Positions 51,621-61,734 of a stretch of 64,000 bases of DNA are shown here, piece after piece (positions within the stretch are counted from its first letter, which is position 1; the number at the start of each line of letters is the position of its first letter). The DNA is from JAZKHE01 sp040385525 (GTDB taxonomy: Bacteria; Bacteroidota; Bacteroidia; UBA4408), in NCBI GenBank assembly GCA_040385525.1, contig JAZKHE010000002.1, positions 434,001-498,000 on the forward strand. Direction: 5' to 3'. The position numbers and the translations under genes were made by a program. The notes below the pieces were generated by a model. It was not told the origin of the DNA and did no database searches. It was given only the letters and a program-made list of their open reading frames with translations.

Positions 51621-53584
51621 AGATTTTTAAAGTTTCAATTGGTGTTTTGTTAGCATTTGTAGTGTGCTACTTTTTGTTTCGAAATATGATTTTAGAATCT
51701 GTTTTAGAAAAAAAACTAAATACCTATTCTAAGCGCTTTAATTGCGAAATAAAAGTAGATGGTGCTAAATTAAAGGGTTTGTCTAGCTTTTTTGCAACGC
51801 AAATTTCAATTAAGCCCAACCAAGCAGACACACTTTTGGTAATAAAAAATTTAGAAACAAAAATTAGTTTTTTTAAACTATTGGTAGGCTCTGTTCGGCT
51901 AAAAACACTTAGCTGCGATGCGTTTTATTTAAATGTTTTTAAACAAGGTGATACAACTAATTATGCCGGTTTTATTCAGAAAAAAGCAGAAAACGATAGT
52001 TTACCTAAAGATTCGATAATAAAAGTTTCTAGAAAAAAATCGACTAACTATGCTGGAATTGTAAAGTCGGTGTTTACTAAATTGTTTGATAATTTACCAA
52101 ATGAAATAAATTTAAAACAAATAGTAATTAAAACTAAAATCGATAATTCGTATTCATTAGCGGTAGTTCCTTATTTTATTTTAGATGGCGAAAACTTTAA
52201 TACAGCCATTTACGGATTTGAAAACGGCGAGCGTAGCGCTTGGAAATGTTTTGGAAGTATTGATGAATCAGACAACAAACTATTTGTAAGTTTAAATAGT
52301 TTTAATGATAAAAAATACCAGAAAAAAATTCCAATTTTAGGAACAAGCCTTGGGCTTACAATAGGTGCGGATACACTTAGTTTTGCAATTACCGAAGCTG
52401 ATTTGAGTAATGATGAATCTAAATTAAAGGGTTATGTTACTAGCACAAATTTATTAATTAACCACAAACGAATTTCGCCAGAAGACGTTACCATAAAAAA
52501 AGGTATATTTAATTTTGCGCTTACTGTTACGCCAACTGCATTGCAATTAGATAGCTCTTCCTCAGCAGTTTTAAATACTATTTTATTGTCAACTTATTTT
52601 AATTTCGATAATAAAAATTCAAAAAAAATAGCTTTAAAAGTAAAAATGCGAGAAACAAATTCGCAAGATTTTTTTGAGTCGTTGCCACAAGGGTTATTTC
52701 AAAATTTTAAAGGAATACAAACCAAAGGAAAACTAAGTTATAATTTAAATTTCGCAATCGATTTAAGCAATCCCGATTCGGTTGAATTTACTAGTAAATT
52801 AGAAAAATCGGGATTTAAAGTTTTAAAATATGGTGAAACAAATTTTTCGAAAATTAACGGTGAGTTTCATTACACAGCATACGAAAAAGGTAATCCCGTA
52901 AGGAGTTTTTTAGTTGGACCTTCTAATCCAAATTATACTCCAATTTCAGAAATTAGTCAGTATTTAAAGTCAGCATTAATGACTTCAGAAGATGGTAATT
53001 TTTACTACCATGGTGGTTTTAACGAAGGCGCATTTAGACAATCTATCGCAACCAACATAAAAGAAAAAAGATTTGCTCGAGGTGGAAGTACCATTTCTAT
53101 GCAATTGGTAAAAAATGTTTTTTTAACAAGGAATAAAACAGTTGCTCGTAAAATTGAAGAAGCCTTAATTGTTTGGTTAATAGAATCGAACCGTTTAGTT
53201 GGTAAAGAAAGAATGTATGAAGTTTATTTAAACATAATAGAATGGGGGCCAGGTGTTTATGGCATTGGCGAAGCAAGTCGTTTTTATTTTGATAAAAGTC
53301 CTTCTGCTTTAACTTTAGAAGAAAGTATTTTTTTAGCATCAATAGTTCCGCGGCCTAAAGCATTTAGATATAGTTTTGACGAAGCGGGTAATTTACTACC
53401 ACATTTAGAAGGATATTATAAGTTGTTGGGTAATCATTTGTGGGCAAAAGGAGTTATTTCAGAAACTCAAAAAGCTAATTTATTGCCAATAGTCGAGTTA
53501 AAAGGTTTAGCTAAAAACAGTGTTGTAAAGCCCGATACAACTAATATACAGCAACAATTATTACCCGAAACGATTGAATATTAA
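51617..53584 (+). CDS. Monofunctional transglycosylase (GT51) with AsmA-like N-terminal region
   Basis: A 655-residue membrane-anchored protein starting at GTG 51617 (membrane helix about 7-25). The first 400 residues are beta-rich and resemble AsmA/DUF748-type proteins. The C-terminal part (about 410-620) is glycosyltransferase 51: ALMTSEDGNFYYHGG (catalytic Glu), GGSTISMQLVKNVFL, KIEEALIVWLIE and EVYLNIIEWGPGVYGIGEA. The usual EDRRF has Gly in place of the first Arg. No transpeptidase domain follows, so it only polymerises glycan strands. The fusion suggests placement at the outer or inner envelope face. Confidence 0.87.
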   Translation: MKIFKVSIGVLLAFVVCYFLFRNMILESVLEKKLNTYSKRFNCEIKVDGAKLKGLSSFFATQISIKPNQADTLLVIKNLETKISFFKLLVGSVRLKTLSCDAFYLNVFKQGDTTNYAGFIQKKAENDSLPKDSIIKVSRKKSTNYAGIVKSVFTKLFDNLPNEINLKQIVIKTKIDNSYSLAVVPYFILDGENFNTAIYGFENGERSAWKCFGSIDESDNKLFVSLNSFNDKKYQKKIPILGTSLGLTIGADTLSFAITEADLSNDESKLKGYVTSTNLLINHKRISPEDVTIKKGIFNFALTVTPTALQLDSSSSAVLNTILLSTYFNFDNKNSKKIALKVKMRETNSQDFFESLPQGLFQNFKGIQTKGKLSYNLNFAIDLSNPDSVEFTSKLEKSGFKVLKYGETNFSKINGEFHYTAYEKGNPVRSFLVGPSNPNYTPISEISQYLKSALMTSEDGNFYYHGGFNEGAFRQSIATNIKEKRFARGGSTISMQLVKNVFLTRNKTVARKIEEALIVWLIESNRLVGKERMYEVYLNIIEWGPGVYGIGEASRFYFDKSPSALTLEESIFLASIVPRPKAFRYSFDEAGNLLPHLEGYYKLLGNHLWAKGVISETQKANLLPIVELKGLAKNSVVKPDTTNIQQQLLPETIEY

Positions 53585-53618
53585 TAGATTATTGTTAATT
53601 AAATACGAATAAGTATGT

Positions 53619-53648
53619 TTTGTATTTTAAAAAAATAATATATATTTG
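53619..53648 (+). promoter_or_regulatory. Promoter of PD40/OmpA-like gene
   Basis: TTTG-N18-TATATTTG is a full match to both boxes. The -7 box overlaps a TTG (53646), so ATG 53655 is the start; the leader is about 1-5 nt. Confidence 0.7.
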
Positions 53649-53654
53649 GCACCG

Positions 53655-56600
53655 ATGAAAAATTATCTATCGAAACTATTCTTTCTTTTGTCGATTATTT
53701 GTGCAAGTAATATAGCTTTTGCGCAAGAAAAATCGTTTGATAAATTATTTGAAGAAGGAGATTACAATCTTGTTTACGAAAATTATAAAAACGCATTAAA
53801 AGCCTTTTTACAAGCCTATGAATTAGATTCTACAAATTCAAATGTTAATTATAAAGTAGGTTTGTGTTATTTAAACCAGAATGTAGGCAAATCAAAAGCA
53901 ATTCCATATTTAGAAAGAGCGGTAAAAAACACAACAAAAAAATACACCGAATTTTATTCAAAAGAACGCAGAGCACCCGAAATTGCTCTTTTTGATATGG
54001 CAAAAGCCTACCATCACGATATGCGTTTTGAAGATGCAATTACTTTTTACCAAAACTACAAAGCAACCTTATCTAAAAACAATACTTACCAATTAGAGTT
54101 AGTTAATTTGCTTTTAGACCAATGCGAATATGGTAAAATATTAGCGTTAAAACCTGTAAATGTTAAGATTACGAACATAGGAGATAGTATAAATAGTCAG
54201 TATCCCGATTATGCAGCTTTTGTAAATGGTGACGAAACCTATATGGTTTTTACTTCGCGTAGAGAAGGAAGCTCTAACGGCGCACGTTCTAAAAAAGATG
54301 GGCTTTGGTTTGAGGATTTGTATTATTCAGAACGAAAAGACGAAAATAGCCCTTGGACCGCTGCGCAAAAAATTAGCGATAACATAAACACGGTTAATCA
54401 TGAGGCTAGTGTTGGTATAAGTACCGATGGGCAAACTATTTACATTTACGAAGAAGAAAAAGTAAACGGGCAACTATACGAAAGTAAGTTAATTGGTAAC
54501 GAATGGACTAAACCAGTAAAATTACCAAAACCTATAAACGAAGCCGATTATTGGGTGCCAAGTGCAAGCGTTACTTCAGATGGTAATACTATTTATTTTG
54601 TTTCTACAGCGCCAGGTGGTTTAGGCGAGAGAGATATTTATAGATGTACAAAAATGCCTAATAAAGAATGGAGTGCTCCACAAAACTTAGGCTCAAAAAT
54701 TAATACAAAGTTTGATGAAGACGGTGTGTTTATTCATCCCGATCAAAAACAATTATTCTTTTCCTCAAACGGACATAGAACGATAGGTGGTTTTGATATT
54801 TTTTATTCTACACTTGATGAAGAAACCAACGAATGGTCTGAGCCAATAAATATTGGAATTCCCATAAACACATCAGAAGATGATCTATTTTATGTAACAT
54901 CAGTTGATGGTAAAAGAGCTTATTATACTTCTGCTAAAGAAGGCGGAGTTGGCGAAAAAGATATTTATTTAATTACTATGCCCGAAGAAACAGAAAAAAA
55001 ACTTACTGTTTTAAAAGGATTTTTGGCAACTCGAAATTTAGATACTTTACCACAAGGTACCAAAATTACAATTTTTGAATTAGGTCAAACAGATGAGCGA
55101 TTAATTGGAGAATATGCTCCGAATATTATGACTGGGAAGTATATCATTATTTTGCCTCCAGGTAAAACCTACAAAATTGTTTACGATGCGCCAGGATACA
55201 ACTCAATTATAGATGAGATGTTTATCGATCCATCTAAGTCGTATACTGTTTTAGACAAAACATTTGATTTAGAGTTAACGACATTTAAAACGGTTAAAAA
55301 AGTTAAAAAAACTTTTATAGAAGGAACCATAATTTATGTTGATGGTCCAGATACTTTAGCGCTTAAAAATACAAACCTTAAAATGGTTGATAAGCGAACA
55401 GGTGCAGTTGCAGCGCAAGGCAAAACAGATTCAACAGGATTTTTTGTATTTACTAATTTAGATCAAATAGAAGATTATTTTTTGTCGTTAGATCAGGTTG
55501 ATAGAAAGTTTAACCAAAAATCACCAATTTTTTTAACAGATGAAGATGGTAATTTAAAACGTTTAACATTTGCTGATAAAGAAGGTAAGTTTGCATTTTT
55601 TGATTTACCAAACGAAGGGAATGAATTAGGTAAAATTCTTGTAGACGAAACACTTACAGAGTTAGTTGGCTTTATGCTTAATGGCGATCCTTGGATGAGT
55701 TCTGTAGCCAATAAAAAAATTGAGTTGGTAGATGCAAATCAAAAAGTAGTACAAAAAAGCACAACCGATAAATATGGTAAATTTAGATTTGTAAATCTTC
55801 CTCCAGATCAAAAATATACAGTAAGATTAGCAGAAGGAGAAACGGGTTTAAAAACAAATTCTCGTTTTATAATAGTTAATAAACAAGGTGTAATTTTAAA
55901 CGAATCTAAAACTGATACCTTAGGGTTTTTTAAATACGAAACTTTAAGTGCTACTGCTAATGAGTTAAGATTATTAGAAAAAGAAAGTTCTTCGTTTAGA
56001 ATTCAATTAAAAGGAAAAATTGTAAAAGACAAAGCTGCAACAGATCCATTGATTAATACTTTAGTTTATTTACAAACCGAAAAAGGATTAGTTATAGACT
56101 CAACAGTAACTGACCAAAACGGACACTTTTTGTTTAAAAATTTAGCTCCAGACGAGCGTTATGTAGTTGTTCTTCCAAATACTAATAACACATTAACACA
56201 AGCAAAATTATACCTAACCAACGAAGATGGTAAGATTATTAAAGATGGTCCTATTGTTGAAAAAATGTATCGTTTTGATGTGTTGCCAGATGATTTAGCT
56301 TATGTAAGTACTATTGAATTATCAGAAACAAATGTAGCGTTAAAAGAAAATAAAAATAAAACCTACGAAATGCACTTTAAATATAACGCTAAGGCTATTG
56401 ACGTAACGGATGTTGATTTTATTGCTTTTATGAAATACATTAGTTACTTAACTAAATCTGGTGCAAAAGCAACAATAGATGTAGAGTCTAGCTCATCTAA
56501 AGTGCCAACAAAAACATTTGGTTCAAACGAAAATTTATCTCAGGCTCGTGCAAAATCGGCAAAACAGATTATAGAATTAGAGCTTAAAAAATATAATATT

Positions 56601-56726
56601 GATGCAAAAAACATAGCGTTTAGCAAAGCTAAACCTTTAGTTCAAGGTCCAGATTATAATAAAGATTTTATTGAAAACAGAAAAGAGTACGAAAAATACC
56701 AGTACATTAAAATAGCAGTAAAGTAA
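53655..56726 (+). CDS. TPR/PD40/OmpA-like envelope protein
   Basis: A 1023-residue protein with signal peptide (1-24, ending NIAFAQ), TPR units (about 25-140), a PD40-type beta-propeller (about 170-430: SDGNTIYFVSTAPGGLGERDIY, HPDQKQLFFSSNGHRTIGGFDIFYS), several carboxypeptidase-regulatory-like beta domains (about 445-890) and a C-terminal OmpA-like region (about 905-1023: NLSQARAKSAKQIIELELKKYNI). The architecture resembles T9SS component PorE and SprF-linked OmpA proteins, anchoring to peptidoglycan. No other T9SS machinery genes are nearby. Confidence 0.85.
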   Translation: MKNYLSKLFFLLSIICASNIAFAQEKSFDKLFEEGDYNLVYENYKNALKAFLQAYELDSTNSNVNYKVGLCYLNQNVGKSKAIPYLERAVKNTTKKYTEFYSKERRAPEIALFDMAKAYHHDMRFEDAITFYQNYKATLSKNNTYQLELVNLLLDQCEYGKILALKPVNVKITNIGDSINSQYPDYAAFVNGDETYMVFTSRREGSSNGARSKKDGLWFEDLYYSERKDENSPWTAAQKISDNINTVNHEASVGISTDGQTIYIYEEEKVNGQLYESKLIGNEWTKPVKLPKPINEADYWVPSASVTSDGNTIYFVSTAPGGLGERDIYRCTKMPNKEWSAPQNLGSKINTKFDEDGVFIHPDQKQLFFSSNGHRTIGGFDIFYSTLDEETNEWSEPINIGIPINTSEDDLFYVTSVDGKRAYYTSAKEGGVGEKDIYLITMPEETEKKLTVLKGFLATRNLDTLPQGTKITIFELGQTDERLIGEYAPNIMTGKYIIILPPGKTYKIVYDAPGYNSIIDEMFIDPSKSYTVLDKTFDLELTTFKTVKKVKKTFIEGTIIYVDGPDTLALKNTNLKMVDKRTGAVAAQGKTDSTGFFVFTNLDQIEDYFLSLDQVDRKFNQKSPIFLTDEDGNLKRLTFADKEGKFAFFDLPNEGNELGKILVDETLTELVGFMLNGDPWMSSVANKKIELVDANQKVVQKSTTDKYGKFRFVNLPPDQKYTVRLAEGETGLKTNSRFIIVNKQGVILNESKTDTLGFFKYETLSATANELRLLEKESSSFRIQLKGKIVKDKAATDPLINTLVYLQTEKGLVIDSTVTDQNGHFLFKNLAPDERYVVVLPNTNNTLTQAKLYLTNEDGKIIKDGPIVEKMYRFDVLPDDLAYVSTIELSETNVALKENKNKTYEMHFKYNAKAIDVTDVDFIAFMKYISYLTKSGAKATIDVESSSSKVPTKTFGSNENLSQARAKSAKQIIELELKKYNIDAKNIAFSKAKPLVQGPDYNKDFIENRKEYEKYQYIKIAVK

Positions 56727-56747
56727 TTCTAAATTTGAAGAAAATTT

Positions 56748-56780
56748 AAAAGCCCGATTTGCATAGCAAATCGGGCTTTT
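56748..56780. terminator. Bidirectional terminator between convergent genes
   Basis: AAAAGCCCGATTTGC / GCAAATCGGGCTTTT with a 3-nt loop, 15-bp stem and T run on both strands. It separates the PD40 gene from the TolC gene. Confidence 0.9.
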
Positions 56781-56783
56781 AGT

Positions 56784-58196
56784 TTATATTTTACCTGCGC
56801 TCCAAAGTAATTCTACTTTGTTTTTTTGGTATTTAGATTTTAGCTCCGCAGCTTTAATTTGCGAATAAATTAAATTAATTTCTCTTGTATTAATTAAGAA
56901 AAAAGATGATTCACCATTATCAAATTTACGTTGTTCGCCGTTTCTTAGTGTAAAGTTATTTTCTACAATTTCTGCTTGAAGCGTAAGCATTTTGTTTAAT
57001 GCCAACATTTGATTGTAGGTTGCTTTAATGTTGTTTTCTATTTCGCGATTAGCAAATTGCAATTCGAAATTGGTTTGCGATTTTTTAATTTTTACAAGTT
57101 CCAATTTTCCTCTTTCTTGTCTTAAAAATAATGGATAATTAAAATAAACGCCTAGCTTGTAGTTGTTTTGCAAATACGAGGTGTTAATGTTACTCGGATT
57201 AATATAAAAATCGCCTTGCAATAAATTATAGTTTACATTTAATTTTGGTTTTAATTTATCAGCTGCAAATTTTTGTTCAATTTTTAATTGATTTAATTTG
57301 TATTGCCATTTTTGTAAATCAGGATGATTTTCTTTGGCGTAGTTTAAAAGACTTAAAAGTGAATCAGCACTTATTGTGTTATTAGTTTCGGGTAAAGGTT
57401 GAGGTGTAATTTTATCGTTTAATTCTGCTGGCGTATTATTTTCGAGCCACAAATAATTTGAAATTGATAAACGTGCATTATTCAATTCAACATCGGCTTG
57501 CGTTAATAAAACAATTCTATCTTGCATTGCAATTTTTGCTTCAACGCTATCAATAGCAGGTAAATCGCCTTGTTTAACTCTTTCGGTTACAGCATTAAAT
57601 CGTAGTGTTGCTAATTCTAATCCTTGGTTTACATATTGTTTTTTTTGATAAGCAAAACTCCATTCCCAAAAATCTTTAGTGGCTTGCAACAAAAGTTTAT
57701 TAATTAATTTTACTTTCTCAGCTTCGGCTAAATTCTGTGCTATTTTGGCTTGTTTAATTGCGTTTCTACGTTCGTCAATAATTAATCCTTGCCCAAGTGG
57801 AACCGAAATTCCGGCATAGCTTAATCCGTTTGTTGGTGTGTAATTTTCACTACTTAAATATGTACCGTTGTTGTTTTCAAAACCTGCTTTAAAATCAATT
57901 CCATACCAAGTAGGTATTTTTAACGCATTATCCCACATGGAATAATAATGTGTTGTAACAAAATTTTTCTCATTGTAGTTTGAAGTTAACGTTGGGTCTA
58001 AAGCGCCTTTTGCCATGCGTAATTCTGCTTTACCTAAAGCATTTAGTGTTTTGGCTTGCTTTGCCAACGGGTGAAAATCAATTACTTGTTTTAAGTAACT
58101 ATCCAAAGTTAAAGTAGTATCGTTTTGACTAAACGTATTTTTAGTAATAACTACTAAAAATAAAAACATAAATAAATAAGCAGTTTTAATTTTCAT
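56784..58196 (-). CDS. TolC family outer membrane efflux protein
   Basis: A 470-residue TolC-like protein with signal peptide (about 1-24) and long alternating helices; PLGQGLIIDERRNAIKQAK and GDLPAIDSVEAKIAMQDR resemble the family repeats. Translation from ATG 58196 begins within the end of the HlyD gene (ATGAAAATTAA shared), so they are coupled. It would form the outer-membrane tunnel of the ABC/HlyD export system. Confidence 0.9.
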   Translation of the reverse strand: MKIKTAYLFMFLFLVVITKNTFSQNDTTLTLDSYLKQVIDFHPLAKQAKTLNALGKAELRMAKGALDPTLTSNYNEKNFVTTHYYSMWDNALKIPTWYGIDFKAGFENNNGTYLSSENYTPTNGLSYAGISVPLGQGLIIDERRNAIKQAKIAQNLAEAEKVKLINKLLLQATKDFWEWSFAYQKKQYVNQGLELATLRFNAVTERVKQGDLPAIDSVEAKIAMQDRIVLLTQADVELNNARLSISNYLWLENNTPAELNDKITPQPLPETNNTISADSLLSLLNYAKENHPDLQKWQYKLNQLKIEQKFAADKLKPKLNVNYNLLQGDFYINPSNINTSYLQNNYKLGVYFNYPLFLRQERGKLELVKIKKSQTNFELQFANREIENNIKATYNQMLALNKMLTLQAEIVENNFTLRNGEQRKFDNGESSFFLINTREINLIYSQIKAAELKSKYQKNKVELLWSAGKI

Positions 58197-59571
58197 GTGC
58201 TCCACCTTTTTTTTCTGCTTTTTTCTCGTGTTTAACTTTATCTTTTTTACCTGGTAATTCGCCCGTAAAATCTGGCGGAAAGCCATTCATGTTTCTCCAC
58301 AACTCAAACCAAATTGGTACATCTTTTAGTAATGCCCAACCATAAACGCCCGAGCCAACTCTAATTAGTTGCGGCCAATGCTCATCAGTTTTATCTGGCG
58401 TAACCAAAATTCTGTATTTTCCATCGGTGTCAATATTATCAATTACCATTACTTCTCCACCAAAAGTTCCAAAACTAACGTTCGGCCACCCCGAGAAAAC
58501 TAATGCAGGCCAGCCGTCAAATTGTAATCTAACTTTACTACCTTTTTTCAATAGAGGAATATCGATTGGATCGACAAATAATTCGACAGCTAAATTATCT
58601 GTATTTGGCATTATGCTAGCAACAGCTTCGCCTTCGGTAACTGTTTCGCCAATACCTACACGTAGCGCTTTTACCAAATATCCATCTTGCGGAGCGGTAA
58701 TATTATAAAACGAATTTCTTATTTGCATGTTTGCATATTCGTTATTCATTTTAGATAATTCGCCTTCTGAAGTGTAATAATAACCTAGCGTTGATTGTAA
58801 ATCTGATTCTGCTTTTGATATTTTATCTAAGTATTCTGCTTCAATTGCGTTTAAATCAATAATTGTATTTACAAGCTCGTTTTTTGTTGTGAAAAATTTA
58901 TTTTCGGACGACATAAGTTTTGCAACCGACTCTTGCAACTTTAATTTTCGTTGTTCTAATTCGGTTAACGATTTTAAGCCTTGTTCGTATAGTTTTTCTT
59001 GTCTATCAAACTGGACTTTTGCAATTTCGTATTCTGTTTTTTGCGCTACAAAATCAATACTATCACTCTGTACTTTTAATTTGTATTGTTGAATTTTATT
59101 TTGTGCTTGCGAAATTTTATATTTTAAACCATCTCGCAAAGCATCAATCTGGTTGTTTAATGCAACGGCTTTGTCTTGTGTAGATTTTAATGTATTGTCT
59201 TTTGAAGTTATTTGTTCGCCAATTCTAAGTAAAAAATCAGGGTCAAAATATTTATCTTTTATCTCCGATAACGAAACAATGGTATCTCCTTTTTTCACAA
59301 AAGTTCCTTCGCTTACATACCATTTTTCAATTCTCCCAGCAATGGTAGAATGTATAGTTTGTGGTCTGTCTGCAGGATTAAAAGAAGTTACAATTCCGTT
59401 AGAGCGGATATTTTGCGTCCAGGGTAAAAATAAACACAAAACCAAAAATATAAATGTACCGCCAACCCATTTGCCCGCTTTTTTAATGCTGTTGGGTGTG
59501 TTAATTAATTTAGCCGATTCCAGCTTATTGGCTATATTTTGTGCTTGATAAAAGTCTCTATTTTCAGCCAT
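58186..59571 (-). CDS. HlyD family periplasmic adaptor subunit
   Basis: A 461-residue membrane fusion protein: membrane helix (about 33-52), biotinyl-lipoyl half PQTIHSTIAGRIEKWYVSEGTFVKKGDTIVSL, a long coiled-coil hairpin (about 115-260), second lipoyl half IRNSFYNITAPQDGYLVKALRVGIGETVTEGEAVASIMP, and a beta-barrel domain. It bridges the ABC transporter to TolC. It lies 1 bp after the ABC gene. Confidence 0.93.
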   Translation of the reverse strand: MAENRDFYQAQNIANKLESAKLINTPNSIKKAGKWVGGTFIFLVLCLFLPWTQNIRSNGIVTSFNPADRPQTIHSTIAGRIEKWYVSEGTFVKKGDTIVSLSEIKDKYFDPDFLLRIGEQITSKDNTLKSTQDKAVALNNQIDALRDGLKYKISQAQNKIQQYKLKVQSDSIDFVAQKTEYEIAKVQFDRQEKLYEQGLKSLTELEQRKLKLQESVAKLMSSENKFFTTKNELVNTIIDLNAIEAEYLDKISKAESDLQSTLGYYYTSEGELSKMNNEYANMQIRNSFYNITAPQDGYLVKALRVGIGETVTEGEAVASIMPNTDNLAVELFVDPIDIPLLKKGSKVRLQFDGWPALVFSGWPNVSFGTFGGEVMVIDNIDTDGKYRILVTPDKTDEHWPQLIRVGSGVYGWALLKDVPIWFELWRNMNGFPPDFTGELPGKKDKVKHEKKAEKKGGAHEN

Positions 59572-59572
59572 T

Positions 59573-61732
59573 TTAGTTGAATAATTCGTTGTTTTTAATT
59601 TCGTCGTATTTACCTAAAGCATCAATTTCTCCTTCTTTAAGTATAATCACTTTGTCGCATAATTTCATAACAACTGGGTCGTTAGAAATAATGATGGTAG
59701 TTTTTTTACTTCTATTTATAATACTTTCAAAAAGACGAATTTTTTCGCTTTTTTCTACACCCATTAAAAAGTCATCTAGCACAAGAAGTTGAGGGTTTTT
59801 AACTAAACTGCGAGCTAAAATAATTTTTTTAGCATTACTAGATGAAACACTTTTTGAACCTCTAATTAATCGTGTATCTAAGCCATCTTCAAGACTACTT
59901 AGCATATTTGATAAGCCAATTTCTTTTATAACGCTTAGTATATTGTCTCTCGAAATTGATTTATCGCCCATGTTGATGTTTTCTTCTAAAGTGCCATCAA
60001 AAATTTCTTCGTGTGATAAATTATTTCCAACAGCTTTTAAAAAGTCGTTTTGATGTAATAATTTTCTATCTAAATCATTAATTAAAACGTTTCCTTTTTT
60101 GAGTGTGAATGTGCCTAATATTAAATTAATTAATGTAGTTTTTCCTGATGAGTTATAGCCTGCTATACAAGCTGTTTCGCCTTTTTCTATTGTGAATGAA
60201 AGATTTTTTATAACATCATCGCTATATTTATTGTAGGCAAACTTTGCGTTTTTAACCTCAACTTTTATTCCATCTGTTTTTTCTCTTAGACGAATTCCTT
60301 TGCTATATTCTAGTGGCAAATCAGTTACCTGACTAATTTTATCAAGACTCGTTAAAATATCGTAAACCACATCAAGACTTAAAATTATTTTCTCAACAGA
60401 GTTCATTATTAAAATGATAATAATTTCTGATGCAACAAACTGACCAATATTAATTTGCTTGTTTACTATAAGTATACAACCCATAATTAGAAGGCCACCA
60501 GTAATTACAGTTTTAAAACCAATAAAACCTAAATACTGTGTAATTAAAATTTTAAAATGTTTTTTTCTATTAAATAAATAATTAGAAACATTTGAGTCCG
60601 TTTTTTCTATTGCTAAATTGCTGCTGCCTGCTAGTTTAAAAGTTTTTTGAGTGCGTGCAACTTCCTCTAGCCAGTTCGCAACCATATATTTGTATTTCGA
60701 TTCTCTATTGCTTGTTAATAAGCCTTTTGGTGTTGTATATTTTAATAAGAGAAATAAAATTACTATTAGAATTAAACCCAGAAAAATAAAATACGGATGG
60801 TATAATGCAAGAATAATTAGACCAAAAAGAATTTGTAAAACAGCTGTAGAAAACTCAACCAAAATTTTTGCAAGCCCTTTTTGAACAGTAATAATATCAA
60901 AAAATCGATTCATTAATTCTTGCGCATTTTGATTGAATAAACTTTCTGATTTTATTTTTGGAATTCGAAAAGCAAACTCAAGAGCCGTTTTTGTAAAAAT
61001 GCGTTGTTGTATATATTCTACAATCGATACTTGGGCTACCTGTAGCATTCCCGAAATTAAAATACCTAAAATGATAAACGCAATAAGTATAACAACAGAG
61101 GTAGAGATGGCGCCACTTGAAATAAATCCGATGATAGATTGTATTCCTAATGGTAATGATAAACTAATTAATCCGCCAACAATAGCATAAAGATAGATGT
61201 AGGTTATTTCTTTTTTTTCTGAGTTTAAAATTTTTAGTAAACGCTGAAAAGGCGTAAGTGATTTTTTTATTCCTTCGTCATTGTTTTCAAACTCTTCATA
61301 CAATTCTTTTTCGAGCGGAAAACAAGTGGTTACAAATAAGTTGTCGTTTGTTGAACTAAAATTAAAAGAGATGTTTTCGTTAGTTAATTCTGTAATCGTT
61401 CCTTCTTTTTCAAAAATTAGTTGTGTAAGTGTTTTGTTTTTTTGAAACAAGATGCTTGGACGTATTCCTGATTCTGTTTGAATAAATAATAAAACAGGAA
61501 CACTTATATCGTTTTTAAAATCGGCGAATTCTTTTTTGTCTATTTGATGTGCAACATAAGCCATGCTTAACATTCCGCCACTTTCTACAATTACAGATAA
61601 AAATTTATGTTCGTCTAAATTTTCATTTGTTTTGTAAGAATTTAAGTACGAGTTTATTTGCATCTGACTTATTTCGATGCTGTTGTAGTTTAAAAAAAAC
61701 TCGTGTATGTTTTTAAGTGTGCTTTTTTCCAT
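59573..61732 (-). CDS. ABC exporter, membrane and ATPase fused, with degenerate ATPase motifs
   Basis: A 719-residue transporter. N-terminal domain (about 1-150) resembles a peptidase-less C39-like part; membrane domain with six helices (about 160-460); nucleotide-binding domain (about 485-719). Walker A GYNSSGKTT is intact. The signature is VSSSNAKK in place of LSGGQ (about 625), Walker B is LLVLDDF with Asp for the catalytic Glu (about 653), and the switch His is Asn in IISNDP (about 685). It belongs to a type I export operon with HlyD and TolC. ATP hydrolysis may be slow or need a partner. Confidence 0.9.
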   Translation of the reverse strand: MEKSTLKNIHEFFLNYNSIEISQMQINSYLNSYKTNENLDEHKFLSVIVESGGMLSMAYVAHQIDKKEFADFKNDISVPVLLFIQTESGIRPSILFQKNKTLTQLIFEKEGTITELTNENISFNFSSTNDNLFVTTCFPLEKELYEEFENNDEGIKKSLTPFQRLLKILNSEKKEITYIYLYAIVGGLISLSLPLGIQSIIGFISSGAISTSVVILIAFIILGILISGMLQVAQVSIVEYIQQRIFTKTALEFAFRIPKIKSESLFNQNAQELMNRFFDIITVQKGLAKILVEFSTAVLQILFGLIILALYHPYFIFLGLILIVILFLLLKYTTPKGLLTSNRESKYKYMVANWLEEVARTQKTFKLAGSSNLAIEKTDSNVSNYLFNRKKHFKILITQYLGFIGFKTVITGGLLIMGCILIVNKQINIGQFVASEIIIILIMNSVEKIILSLDVVYDILTSLDKISQVTDLPLEYSKGIRLREKTDGIKVEVKNAKFAYNKYSDDVIKNLSFTIEKGETACIAGYNSSGKTTLINLILGTFTLKKGNVLINDLDRKLLHQNDFLKAVGNNLSHEEIFDGTLEENINMGDKSISRDNILSVIKEIGLSNMLSSLEDGLDTRLIRGSKSVSSSNAKKIILARSLVKNPQLLVLDDFLMGVEKSEKIRLFESIINRSKKTTIIISNDPVVMKLCDKVIILKEGEIDALGKYDEIKNNELFN

Positions 61733-61734
61733 CG

